This document shows, in pieces, positions 43,919-52,113 of a stretch of DNA of 64,000 bases. Numbering within the stretch: the stretch's first letter is position 1; each line of letters starts with the position of its first letter. The stretch comes from Bradyrhizobium sp. WSM1417 (lineage in GTDB: Bacteria > Pseudomonadota > Alphaproteobacteria > Rhizobiales > Xanthobacteraceae): NCBI RefSeq assembly GCF_000515415.1, contig NZ_KI911783.1, forward strand, positions 4,392,392-4,456,391, read 5' to 3'. Below the pieces are notes generated by a model, which ran no database searches, was not told the origin of the DNA, and worked only from the letters and a program-made list of their open reading frames with translations. The translations under genes were made by a program, and so were the position numbers.

Positions 43919-45359
43919 CACTGTGCCGGCCGCTCGTCCGGAGCAGACCGTGGTGCCGTTCCGGAATGGAAAGGGCCGGCGCGCCGAGGAAGTCGCCTTC
44001 CTGCCGGCGGCGCTGGAAATCACGGAAACCCCGCCATCGCCGATCGGCCGCGCCATCGCCCTGTCCCTGATGCTGCTCGTCTGCGCGGCGCTGGCCTGGT
44101 CGGCTTGGGGCACGATCGACATCGTGGCCTCCGCAACCGGCAAGGTCGTGTCGAGCGGGCGAAGCAAGGTGGTCCAGCCGTTCGAGACCGGCGTGGTGCG
44201 CGCCATTCACGTACAGGACGGGCAATCGGTCAAATCGGGCGACCTGCTGATCGAGCTTGATCCGACCGTGAACGCCGCAGAGCGCGATCGTCTGCACGAC
44301 GATCTGATGGCCGAGCGGCTCAACGTCGCGCGCCTCCGCGCCGCATTGGCAGGCGGCGAAGAGGTGTCCGCCGATCTCGTCGTACCAGAGGACGCCGATC
44401 CCATACTGGTCGCGACGCAACGGCAGCTCCTCGCCAATCAGGTCAGCGAGAACAGGGCCAAGCTCGCGGCGCTGGCGCGTCAGGAAGCGCAGAAGGAGGC
44501 CGAACATCAGACGATTGCGGCGACGATTCACAAGCTTGATGCGTTGCTGCCGGTCACCCAGCAGCGTGTGGAGATTCGCAAGACGCTGATGGAGAAGGAG
44601 ATCGGCTCGAAGCTGACCTACTATGAGACCCTCCAGCTCCAGATCGAGCAGCAGGAGGAGCTTCGCGTCCAGAGCAGCCGCTTGAAGGAGGCCGAGGCGG
44701 CCGTCGCCGCGATCCGGGAGACCCGCATCCAGGCCTTGGCGGAGTACAGGAAAAGTCTCTCCGACGAGCTTGCCAAGAGCGAACAGAAAGCCAATGGCAT
44801 CGCACGCGATCTCATCAAGGCGCAGCAGAGGACGAGGCTTCAGCAACTGACGTCGCCGGTCGACGGCGTCGTGCAGCAGCTCGCGGTTCACACTGTGGGC
44901 GGCGTGGTCACGCCCGCACAGTCGCTGCTGGTGATCGTGCCGACCGATACGCGGCTCGAGATCGAGGCGATGATCTCCAACCGCGATATCGGATTTGTCG
45001 AGGCCGGGCAGGGCGCCGCCATCAAGATCGACACCTTCAATTTCACCCGCTACGGCCTTCTCGCAGGCCGGGTCGTGAGCGTCTCGCAGGACGCCATCAT
45101 CCGCGACCGGCCGCAGGAGCGCGGGAGCGACCGTGCGCTTGGGACGCAACGCGACAGCAGCGAGCCCAGCGGGCAGGAGTTGAGCTACAGCGCCCGGATC
45201 TCGCTCGATCGCACCCAGATGCAGGTGGACGACCGCCTCGTCAATCTGTCCCCGGGGATGGCGGTGACCGTCGAGATCAGGACCGGCTCGCGCAGCATCC
45301 TGAGCTATCTCCTTTCGCCCCTGCAGCGCTACCGGCACGAGATCATGCGGGAGCGTTAG
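43905..45359 (+). CDS. Type I secretion membrane fusion protein (HlyD family)
   Basis: The 484-residue product bridges the inner-membrane exporter and an outer-membrane channel. It has a cytoplasmic N-terminus of about 45 residues, one membrane helix at about 50-70 (AIALSLMLLVCAALAWSAWG), a lipoyl-type half motif (GRSKVVQPFETGVVRAIHVQ), long coiled coils (about 125-310), and the C-terminal HlyD motif region (RISLDRTQMQVDD, then LSPGMAVTVEIRTGSRSILSYL). Its ATG lies 14 bases inside the exporter gene, so the two are translationally coupled. Confidence 0.94.
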   Translation: MRSASTVPAARPEQTVVPFRNGKGRRAEEVAFLPAALEITETPPSPIGRAIALSLMLLVCAALAWSAWGTIDIVASATGKVVSSGRSKVVQPFETGVVRAIHVQDGQSVKSGDLLIELDPTVNAAERDRLHDDLMAERLNVARLRAALAGGEEVSADLVVPEDADPILVATQRQLLANQVSENRAKLAALARQEAQKEAEHQTIAATIHKLDALLPVTQQRVEIRKTLMEKEIGSKLTYYETLQLQIEQQEELRVQSSRLKEAEAAVAAIRETRIQALAEYRKSLSDELAKSEQKANGIARDLIKAQQRTRLQQLTSPVDGVVQQLAVHTVGGVVTPAQSLLVIVPTDTRLEIEAMISNRDIGFVEAGQGAAIKIDTFNFTRYGLLAGRVVSVSQDAIIRDRPQERGSDRALGTQRDSSEPSGQELSYSARISLDRTQMQVDDRLVNLSPGMAVTVEIRTGSRSILSYLLSPLQRYRHEIMRER

Positions 45360-45524
45360 TTCCCGCATGCTGCCGAGACGCTTCGCGAGACGCGCTGAGG
45401 GCCGATCAGGCTTTTCGGCAGCTACACCATGCCGCGGGCGCGCCACTCTCGATGAAGTCGTTTTCGTGTAGCCGCGCGGCCCGGAATGCGTACATAGGAG
45501 CAAGCAAAAAATTTGGAGGAAAGC

Positions 45525-46490
45525 ATGCGGCTCATTGTCCTCGTATCGGCTCTGGTCCTGCCGTTTGGCGCGGCGCTCGCCCAGGACTATCCGGTCAGGC
45601 CCGTCACCATGCTGGTGCCGTTCGCCGCCGGCGGACCTACGGACACCATTGCTCGCCTGACGGCGGCAGGCATGGCGAAATCGCTCGGCCAACAGGTCAT
45701 CGTCGAGAACGCGCCCGGCGCCGGTGGCACTATCGCCACGACCCGCGCCTCGCGAGCCCAGCCCGACGGATACACGCTGCTGATCCATCATGTCGGCCTC
45801 TCGACCGCCGCCACACTGTACCGCAACCTCAGCTATGACACGAAGACGGCCTTTGCGCCGATCGGGCTTGTGACCAATGCGCCGATGACCATCATCGCGC
45901 GTCCGGATTTTCCGGCCGATACGCTGAAGGAATTGGTCGCCTACGCCCAACAGCAGGGCGACAAATTGACCTATGCCAATGCCGGACTCGGAGCAGCCTC
46001 GCATCTCTGCGGCATGCTGTTCATGACGGCGATCCAGAAGCAGCTGACCGCAGTGCCCTACAAGGGCAACGGCCCCATCATGAACGATCTTCTCGGCAGG
46101 CAGATCGATCTCACCTGCGACCAGGCTACGAACACGACCGGCCCGATCATGTCGAAGCAGGTCAAGGCCTATGCGATCACCACAAAGGAGCGGCTGAAGA
46201 GCCTGCCCGATCTGCCGACGGCCGACGAGGCCGGCCTCAAAGGGTTCGAACTTGGCGTCTGGCACGGCATCTATGCCCCCAGGGGCACACCGCCGGCGGT
46301 CGTTCAGAAGCTGACCGCCGCGCTCCAGTCCGCTCTTAGGGATTCCACGCTGATCGCCCGGTTCAACGACATCAACACGGAGCCGGTCCCGCAGGAGAAG
46401 GCGACGCCGGAGGCGCTGGCCGCGATGCTCGCGAGCGAAGTCGACCGCTGGGCTCCGATGATCAAGGCAGCCGGCCAATTCGCGGACTGA
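45525..46490 (+). CDS. Tripartite tricarboxylate transporter substrate-binding protein (Bug family)
   Basis: From ATG at 45525, preceded by GGAGGAAAGC, the product is 321 residues with a signal peptide ending LAQ. The mature start YPVRPVTMLVPFAAGGPTDT is the hallmark of TctC/Bug periplasmic binding proteins, which bind carboxylates and other small acids. Later segments GAGGTIATTRASRAQPDGYT and PYKGNGPIMNDLLGRQIDLT also fit. No TctA or TctB membrane genes are nearby, as is common for orphan Bug proteins. The ligand is unknown. Confidence 0.93.
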   Translation: MRLIVLVSALVLPFGAALAQDYPVRPVTMLVPFAAGGPTDTIARLTAAGMAKSLGQQVIVENAPGAGGTIATTRASRAQPDGYTLLIHHVGLSTAATLYRNLSYDTKTAFAPIGLVTNAPMTIIARPDFPADTLKELVAYAQQQGDKLTYANAGLGAASHLCGMLFMTAIQKQLTAVPYKGNGPIMNDLLGRQIDLTCDQATNTTGPIMSKQVKAYAITTKERLKSLPDLPTADEAGLKGFELGVWHGIYAPRGTPPAVVQKLTAALQSALRDSTLIARFNDINTEPVPQEKATPEALAAMLASEVDRWAPMIKAAGQFAD

Positions 46491-46650
46491 GCCATTCCCG
46501 GCGCAATCCGTACCGAGATTGCCGTGCGGGCGGACTAATCCGCTAAGCAAAAAAACAGTCCATTCAACAGCAAATCACCCGGTAGCAAAATACCGGTACT
46601 GTGCATGGGGTTGTTTTCGCGATTTTAATGTCGGCCCGGTCGTGGAGGCG

Positions 46651-48513
46651 TCAACCCGCCGCCTCGTCGAACTGCGTGCTCGCCTCGAGCCACTGCTCCT
46701 CGGCGCGCGCCAGCGCGTCGGCCGCATTGGCGCGTGCTTTCGATAGTTGCGCGGCCTGCTTGGGGTCGCGGGTGAAGATGTCGGGCAGGGCCAGCGCAGT
46801 GTCGATCTTGCTGATGATTGCGCTGACGCGGGCGATCTCGGTTTCGGCTTCCGCGATACGTTTTTTCAGCGAGCCGCGATTGTCCGATCTCGGACGCTGC
46901 GGCTTCTCGCTCGCCGCGCTGCGCTCGCGCGGGGCGGGCTCGCCATTGCGCGCGGACAGCACCAGGCGGCGATATTCGTCGAGGTCGCCGTCGTAATTGG
47001 TCACGGTGCGGTCGGCGACGATCCAGAGTTGATCGGCGCAGGACTCGATCAGATAGCGGTCGTGCGAAACCATGATGACGGCGCCGGGGAATTCGTTGAT
47101 GGCTTCGGCGAGCGCGGCGCGGCTGTCGATGTCGAGATGGTTGGTCGGCTCGTCCAGGATGATCATGTTGGGGCCGAAGAAGGTCGCAAGTCCCAGCAGG
47201 AGCCGCGCCTTCTCGCCGCCCGACAATTTTCCAACCTTGGTGTCGGCCGCTTTGCCGGAAAAGCCGATCGCGCCGGCGCGGGCGCGTACTTTCGCTTCGG
47301 GCGCCTCGCCCATCAGCTTGCGGACGTGGTCGTAGGTCGAGGCATCCTCGTTCAGTTCGTCGAGCTGGTGCTGCGCGAAATAGGCAATCGAGAGCTTGTC
47401 GGCGCGGGTCACTTTGCCCGAGAACGGCGCGAGGCGGCCGGCGAGCAGTTTCACAAGGGTCGACTTGCCGTTGCCATTGGAGCCGAGCAGCGCGATGCGG
47501 TCGTCATTGTCGACGCGCAAGGTGACCCGGTTCAGCACGGGTGTGTTCGGATCGTAGCCGACCACGACGTTGTCGGCGGCGATGATCGGCGGCGACAGGA
47601 TTTTCTCCGGCGCGGGAAAGCTGATCTCGCGCACATCCTGGGTGACCAGCGCCGTGATCGGCTTCAGCCGCTCCAGCATTTTCACACGGGACTGCGCCTG
47701 GCGGGCTTTCGAGGCTTTGGCTTTGAAGCGGTCGACAAAGGCCTGCAGGCGCGCGCGTTCGGCTTCCTGGCGCTTGACCGCTTTGGCATCGAGCATCTCG
47801 CGCATGGCGCGCTGCTCCTCGAAGGAGGAGTAGGTGCCTTTGTAAAGCGTGAGCTTGTTGCGATCCAGATGCAGGATCTGGTCGACCGAGCTTTCCAGCA
47901 GGTCGCGGTCGTGGCTGATCACGATCACGGTGCGCGGATAATGCGCGAGGTGATCCTCAAGCCACAGCGTGCCTTCGAGGTCGAGATAGTTGGTGGGCTC
48001 GTCGAGCAGCAACAGGTCGGGCGCCGCGAACAGCGTTGCGGCGAGCGCAACCCGCATGCGCCAGCCGCCGGAGAATTCGGCGCAGGGGCGGAGCTGGTCG
48101 GTGGCGGAGAAGCCGAGGCCGGAGAGGATGGCGGCGGCGCGGCTCGGTGCCGAATGCGCGTCGATGTCGACCAGCCGGGTCTGGATCTCGGCGATCCGGT
48201 GCGGGTCGGTCGCGCTCTCGGCCTCGGTGAGCAGCGCGTCGCGTTCCAGGTCGGCCTTGAGCACGACCGAGATCAGGCTCTCGGGGCCGTTCGGCGCTTC
48301 CTGCGCTAGGCTGCCGACGCGCCAACGGGGCGGCAGGGTCACCGTGCCGTGCTCGACGGCGAGCTCGCCGCGGATCACCTTGAACAGGGTCGATTTGCCG
48401 GTGCCGTTGCGACCGACCATGCCGACGCGGGATCCGGGCGTGATCTGTACGGAACTCTGGTCAATCAGAAGGCGTCCGGCGAGGCGGATGGAGAGGTCGG
48501 TGATGGCAAGCAT
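46651..48513 (-). CDS. ABC-F family ATPase (YheS/Uup-like)
   Basis: The 620-residue product has two ATPase domains and no membrane segment, the mark of ribosome-associated ABC-F proteins. Walker A motifs are GRNGTGKSTLF (about 35-45) and GSNGNGKSTLV (about 345). Signatures are FSGGWRMRVALA and LSGGEKARLLLG, and the Walker B regions are LLLLDEPTNYLD and MIILDEPTNHLD. The inter-domain linker is the basic coiled coil of this family. The C-terminus (from about 550) is another coiled coil. YheS-type proteins act on stalled ribosomes; the precise role here is inferred. It is convergent with the gene at 45525. Confidence 0.93.
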   Translation of the reverse strand: MLAITDLSIRLAGRLLIDQSSVQITPGSRVGMVGRNGTGKSTLFKVIRGELAVEHGTVTLPPRWRVGSLAQEAPNGPESLISVVLKADLERDALLTEAESATDPHRIAEIQTRLVDIDAHSAPSRAAAILSGLGFSATDQLRPCAEFSGGWRMRVALAATLFAAPDLLLLDEPTNYLDLEGTLWLEDHLAHYPRTVIVISHDRDLLESSVDQILHLDRNKLTLYKGTYSSFEEQRAMREMLDAKAVKRQEAERARLQAFVDRFKAKASKARQAQSRVKMLERLKPITALVTQDVREISFPAPEKILSPPIIAADNVVVGYDPNTPVLNRVTLRVDNDDRIALLGSNGNGKSTLVKLLAGRLAPFSGKVTRADKLSIAYFAQHQLDELNEDASTYDHVRKLMGEAPEAKVRARAGAIGFSGKAADTKVGKLSGGEKARLLLGLATFFGPNMIILDEPTNHLDIDSRAALAEAINEFPGAVIMVSHDRYLIESCADQLWIVADRTVTNYDGDLDEYRRLVLSARNGEPAPRERSAASEKPQRPRSDNRGSLKKRIAEAETEIARVSAIISKIDTALALPDIFTRDPKQAAQLSKARANAADALARAEEQWLEASTQFDEAAG

Positions 48514-48584
48514 GCGGCCTTGTCACCGCACCCGCGATCAAACGCAACCCGTTTTTCCGTGTCCACGGGCCAGTGCTCGTCAAC

Positions 48585-48758
48585 TCAGTGCGAATCGCGC
48601 TCGCGCTGCTTCAGCTCATTGAGGAGTTGCTCGAGGTGCGTCGGCAGCCTGGCTTCGGGCCGCAGGCTCTGCTGGAGCCGTTCGCCCACCGCATCGCGTA
48701 TCGAGCGGCTGGTGCGCCGGTCGATTTGCTCGCTGTCATCGGCGAAAAGGCTAACCAT
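48585..48758 (-). CDS. Small protein with NepR-like helix pattern (57 aa)
   Basis: From ATG at 48758 the product is 57 residues: MVSLFADDSEQIDRRTSRSI and onward. The second half reads VGERLQQSLRPEARLPTHLE and QLLNELKQRE. The spacing of hydrophobic residues and the proline (P, then L at +3, LL at +6 and +7, L at +10) matches NepR, the anti-sigma factor of the general stress response in this class. The loop is two residues shorter than in classical NepR. No phyR or ecfG gene is nearby. A longer frame to 48875 is possible but its N-terminus looks unnatural. The NepR link is a hypothesis. Confidence 0.5.
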   Translation of the reverse strand: MVSLFADDSEQIDRRTSRSIRDAVGERLQQSLRPEARLPTHLEQLLNELKQRERDSH

Positions 48759-48893
48759 CGCGGGGTTCCGTGTTCTCAAAGAAGCGATACGGTACCAAGT
48801 CCTTGGCGCCCAAATGGTTTCGCCACTCGCGGCGATTGCGCGGTATTCTAGCAAAAATTGTGTGAAGCCGCGCAATGTCCTCCTGCGAATACA

Positions 48894-48923
48894 AAGCCCC
48901 GGCGCTGGGGGACGCCGGGGCTT
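48894..48923 (-). terminator. Terminator-like hairpin after the Gly/His-rich gene
   Basis: AAGCCCCGGCG (48894-48904) pairs perfectly with CGCCGGGGCTT (48913-48923) around an eight-base loop. It is followed on the minus strand by a T-rich TTTGTATTC. It lies 66 bases after the stop codon of the gene at 48989-49249. Confidence 0.65.
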
Positions 48924-48988
48924 CGCTTGGAAGGTACCTTTGGGGGCTCAGGTACCCTTGGCAGGTTCGTGGAAAGGTGCTGTCGGGC

Positions 48989-49249
48989 TCAGTAGCAGCG
49001 GTTGATCATCCGCCAGCGGGGTCCCCAGGGGGTCGGGACCAGCCGGCGCACATAGCAGCCGCCATAGCCGTAGGAGACGACGGGGCCGCGGGCATAAAAG
49101 CGCGGTCCACCCCAGCCGTGGCCGTGGTGCCAGCCACCGCCGCCGTGCCAGCCGCCGCCGCCATGCCAATGAGCGGACGCGGAGGTCGGCGCCAGCGCGG
49201 CACCAAGCGCGACCGCGGCAACTGCGGCGAGCGAAAGTTTCCTCAACAT
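48989..49249 (-). CDS. Secreted Gly/His-rich peptide (86 aa)
   Basis: ATG at 49249, preceded by GAGGAGATCACC, opens a signal peptide ending SASA. A GGGGWHGGGGWHHGHGWGG-type glycine, histidine and tryptophan-rich region follows. The C-terminal segment CYVRRLVPTPWGPRWRMINR has two cysteines counting the last one. Such peptides are frequent in this order and are sometimes called sulfur-globule-like. The histidine cluster could bind metal ions, but that is inference. A hairpin terminator follows. Confidence 0.8.
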   Translation of the reverse strand: MLRKLSLAAVAAVALGAALAPTSASAHWHGGGGWHGGGGWHHGHGWGGPRFYARGPVVSYGYGGCYVRRLVPTPWGPRWRMINRCY

Positions 49250-49584
49250 GGTGATCTCCTCAAAACTGCCGGCGCGGGGCTATCGCGTCGATGGAAAGGC
49301 CGCCGAAACGGTCCGCCTCGGGAGGAGGCTTTGGTTTCGATGGACCTGAGGTTATCCGAGCGAGGCTGAACCAAACCCTGACGAGACCTTCAGATTGGGT
49401 TCATTTGGGTGAAATCGTCGTAATCCATGTTGGAATTCCAACCCTGAAAGGGGGACCCACCACGCGTCCGCAATGGGCGGGAAGGAGACCACGCTGAAGC
49501 TAAGCTTCGCGTCTGCCTTGAGTGCCACGGTCATATAGGGTCCGCTATGGTCGATCCTCAGTCACACCAGGAAAGGGCCTTCGC
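49250..49584. other. 335-base gap without a supported gene
   Basis: It separates the divergent Gly/His-rich and GST-like genes. I see no coding frame. A perfect 14-base palindrome GTTGGAATTCCAAC lies at 49429-49442; nothing connects it to a known regulator. Confidence 0.4.
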
Positions 49585-50211
49585 GTGATCACTGTTTGGG
49601 GCGGACAGACCTCGCGATCGATCCGGATCGTATGGGTGCTGGAGGAGATGGGCCTTCCCTACCGCGTGCGGCAGGTGGACATGCTAGCCGCCAAGCAGGA
49701 CCCCGAATTCCTGGCTGTCAATCCCGCTGACTACATCCCGGCGATCCAGGACGGCGACGTGGTCATGGTCGAGTCGATCGCGATCATGGAGTACCTGATG
49801 GCCCGCTACGGGCCGACGCCGCTGGCGCCCGCGCCGCAGGACCCGGCGTTCCCCGCCTACCAGCAATTTCTGCACCTGGGCGAAGCCGGCCTCGCGACCC
49901 TGATGATGCCCGTCGTCGTCAGCCGCTTCATCGCGCCCGATGCCGAACGGGAGAACTGGGGCGCGACCTGGTGCCTGCAGTCGTTCCAGAAGCGGCTAAA
50001 GCTTGTCAGCCAACGGCTTGCCGACTCGTCCTACCTTGCCGGCGAGGCTTTCACAGCCGCCGACATCTCGGTGACCTACGCCCTGAACCTGGGCCAACGG
50101 AACTGCGGGATAACCCTCGGCGACGTCGAACAGGCCTATCTCGCCCGCACCACCGGCCGCGACGCCTACAAGCGTGCCATGGAGCGTTCGCACGAAGGGG
50201 TGAACACCTGA
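49585..50211 (+). CDS. Glutathione S-transferase family protein
   Basis: The product is 208 residues from GTG at 49585, preceded by GGAAAGG. The thioredoxin-like N-domain has [20 protein letters not shown] and the substrate-contact segment [20 protein letters not shown], with a glutamate-serine pair for glutathione. The helical C-domain starts near residue 90 ([20 protein letters not shown]) and includes [16 protein letters not shown]. The substrate is unknown. An upstream start at 49522 would add 21 basic residues unlike the family. Confidence 0.9.
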   Translation: MITVWGGQTSRSIRIVWVLEEMGLPYRVRQVDMLAAKQDPEFLAVNPADYIPAIQDGDVVMVESIAIMEYLMARYGPTPLAPAPQDPAFPAYQQFLHLGEAGLATLMMPVVVSRFIAPDAERENWGATWCLQSFQKRLKLVSQRLADSSYLAGEAFTAADISVTYALNLGQRNCGITLGDVEQAYLARTTGRDAYKRAMERSHEGVNT

Positions 50212-50467
50212 TTCCCGTCTCGCCGGCGAATCGAGACATGAGAGGTCAGCACTCAACGTCACGGGGTCGAAAGCGGCCCTAAGCCTGACGCCGACCTTCG
50301 GACGCCCAGATCGCCGCCATCTACAAGTATCGGTTCAGGTGAACACTCGTCCTTGGCCTGCGGCGAAGCGCCCGCGAGGCGATTTTGGCGGTCGCTTGCC
50401 GTATGGCGAACGCGCCGATATAAGCCCGGCAACTCCGAACCACCGTTTTCTCTTCAAGGACAAGATC

Positions 50468-50890
50468 ATGGCCATCGAACGCACCTTCTCGATCATCAAG
50501 CCCGACGCCACCGCGCGTAACCTCACCGGTGCGGTTAACGCCGTGATCGAGAAGGCGGGCCTGCGCATCGTCGCGCAGAAGCGCATCCGCATGACCAAGG
50601 AACAGGCCGAGACCTTCTATGCGGTCCACAAGGCGCGCCCCTTCTTCGGTGAGCTCGTGGACTTCATGACCTCGGGGCCGGTGGTGGTCCAGGTGCTGGA
50701 AGGCGAGGGTGCCGTCTCCAAGTATCGCGACGTGATGGGCGCGACCGATCCGTCCAAGGCGGCTGACGGCACCATCCGCAAGCTCTACGCAAAGTCGATC
50801 GGCGAGAACTCCGCGCACGGTTCGGATGCGCCGGAAACCGCCGCGATCGAGATCGCGCAGTTCTTCTCGGGCAACGAGATCGTCGGCTGA
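50468..50890 (+). CDS. ndk: Nucleoside diphosphate kinase
   Basis: Ndk transfers the gamma phosphate of ATP to other nucleoside diphosphates through a phosphohistidine. The 140-residue product has the start [20 protein letters not shown] and the active-site motif [12 protein letters not shown], with the catalytic histidine at about residue 117. ATG at 50468 follows AAGGACAAG. The 256 bases before it (50212-50467) show no gene. Confidence 0.97.
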   Translation: MAIERTFSIIKPDATARNLTGAVNAVIEKAGLRIVAQKRIRMTKEQAETFYAVHKARPFFGELVDFMTSGPVVVQVLEGEGAVSKYRDVMGATDPSKAADGTIRKLYAKSIGENSAHGSDAPETAAIEIAQFFSGNEIVG

Positions 50891-50934
50891 TCCGTCAGCC
50901 GATAAGTTAACGAGACGCGGCGAAAGGACGTAGT

Positions 50935-51795
50935 GTGAACTGGCTCTGGCAGATCTTCGATCCCGCTACGATCGGGGCATTCTTCACCCAGTTCCGCGTT
51001 GAGATGGCCGAACCGACCTTCTGGGTCGCAGTCGGCAAGATCATCTGGATCAACATCCTCTTGTCCGGCGACAATGCGCTGGTGATCGCGCTCGCCTGCC
51101 GCGGCCTCAAGCCGCGGCATCGGCTATGGGGCATGATCCTCGGTGCCGGCGCCGCGGTGTTGCTGCGGATCATCTTCACGGGCATCGTCGCGAGCCTGAT
51201 GGAGCTGCCGTACCTCAAGCTGGTCGGCGGTCTTGCGCTGATCGTGATTGCGGCAAAGCTGCTGGTGCCGGAACAAGAGGACGAGGGCGGCGTCGAGTCG
51301 GCTTCGCATCTGTGGCAGGCCGTGCAGATCGTCGTCGTCGCCGACATCGTCATGAGCCTGGACAACGTCATTGCGGTGGCCGCGGCCGCCAATGGCAGCG
51401 CGCCCCTGCTGGTGCTCGGCCTCGCTATCAGCGTGCCCTTGATCGTCGCTGGTGCGGCGCTGATCATGGCGCTGCTCGCAAAGCTGCCGGTTCTGGTGTG
51501 GGCCGGCGCGGCGCTGCTCGGCTGGATTGCGGGCGAGGTGATCGCGACCGATCCCGGCATCGCGCCGAGGCTGCACACGCTGTTTGACGGTCCGTTCGGC
51601 GCGTCGCTGGACAACATGCTCGGCGCCTTGCGCATCCCGCCGCAATTCGCCCATGGCGGCGGAGGCGGCGAATATCTCTGCGCAGCTCTCGGGGTCGTCG
51701 TCGTGCTGGCCGTCGGCTCCATCTGGCGCCGGCGCAGCATGACCGCGGCCGCGCTGGAGTCGTCCGAACGCCACGCCAAGGCCTCGGCGGAATAG
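50935..51795 (+). CDS. TerC-family integral membrane protein
   Basis: The product is 286 residues from GTG at 50935. Seven to eight predicted membrane helices carry the family's acidic motifs: ILLSGDNALVIALACRG near 45-60 and MSLDNVIAVAAAANG near 140-155. The TerC/YjbE group is linked to metal-ion homeostasis, often manganese export. The gene follows ndk after 44 bases. It ends six bases from the convergent DUF3240-like gene. The metal specificity is inferred from the family only. Confidence 0.9.
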   Translation: MNWLWQIFDPATIGAFFTQFRVEMAEPTFWVAVGKIIWINILLSGDNALVIALACRGLKPRHRLWGMILGAGAAVLLRIIFTGIVASLMELPYLKLVGGLALIVIAAKLLVPEQEDEGGVESASHLWQAVQIVVVADIVMSLDNVIAVAAAANGSAPLLVLGLAISVPLIVAGAALIMALLAKLPVLVWAGAALLGWIAGEVIATDPGIAPRLHTLFDGPFGASLDNMLGALRIPPQFAHGGGGGEYLCAALGVVVVLAVGSIWRRRSMTAAALESSERHAKASAE

Positions 51796-51801
51796 GTTGC
51801 T

Positions 51802-52113
51802 TCAGTCGATCGCGCCGAACTCCGTCACGGGCGTCGTCCAGTAGACGATCTTGGTCCCGGCGAACGGAACTCGCAGTCGGTCGAGCAAGCGGCCAGCATC
51901 GCTCCTCGCTAGGACGATCTGCACGATGGCCTGATCGGCGTTGCCCTTCACGCGTTCGGCCGCCGTGTGCAATCGAACTTCGGCGCCGTGACCGGCCCCG
52001 TGCAATGCGGTGAATCCCGAAACCAGGTCGGTCTGCTCGGTAAGATAGTCGAACACCTCGTCACATAGTTGGCGAGACAAGATCAGCGTGAGGCAGACCG
52101 GCTGGTCGATCAT
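51802..52113 (-). CDS. DUF3240-like protein, last gene of the RND operon
   Basis: The 103-residue product starts MIDQPVCLTLILSRQLCDEV and ends with RVPFAGTKIVYWTTPVTEFG. The alternation of strands and helices suggests a ferredoxin-like fold related to PII signalling proteins. Proteins of this size and character (DUF3240) accompany CzcA/CusA-type pumps in proteobacteria. The ATG shares one base with the stop codon of the pump gene (TGATG), so translation is coupled. A longer frame upstream exists but belongs to the pump's shadow. A metal- or nucleotide-sensing role is inference. Confidence 0.75.
   Translation of the reverse strand: MIDQPVCLTLILSRQLCDEVFDYLTEQTDLVSGFTALHGAGHGAEVRLHTAAERVKGNADQAIVQIVLARSDAGRLLDRLRVPFAGTKIVYWTTPVTEFGAID

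Noticed and set aside
43854..46550. 898-codon frame opposite the HlyD-like and Bug genes
   Set aside because: Antisense shadow of two genes with strong family matches.
46579..46596. CCGGTA-GCAAAA-TACCGG hairpin between convergent genes
   Set aside because: A six-base stem without a T-run on either side is too weak to call a terminator.
49429..49442. 14-base palindrome GTTGGAATTCCAAC
   Set aside because: No gene start is close enough and no regulator is linked to it. It may be chance.
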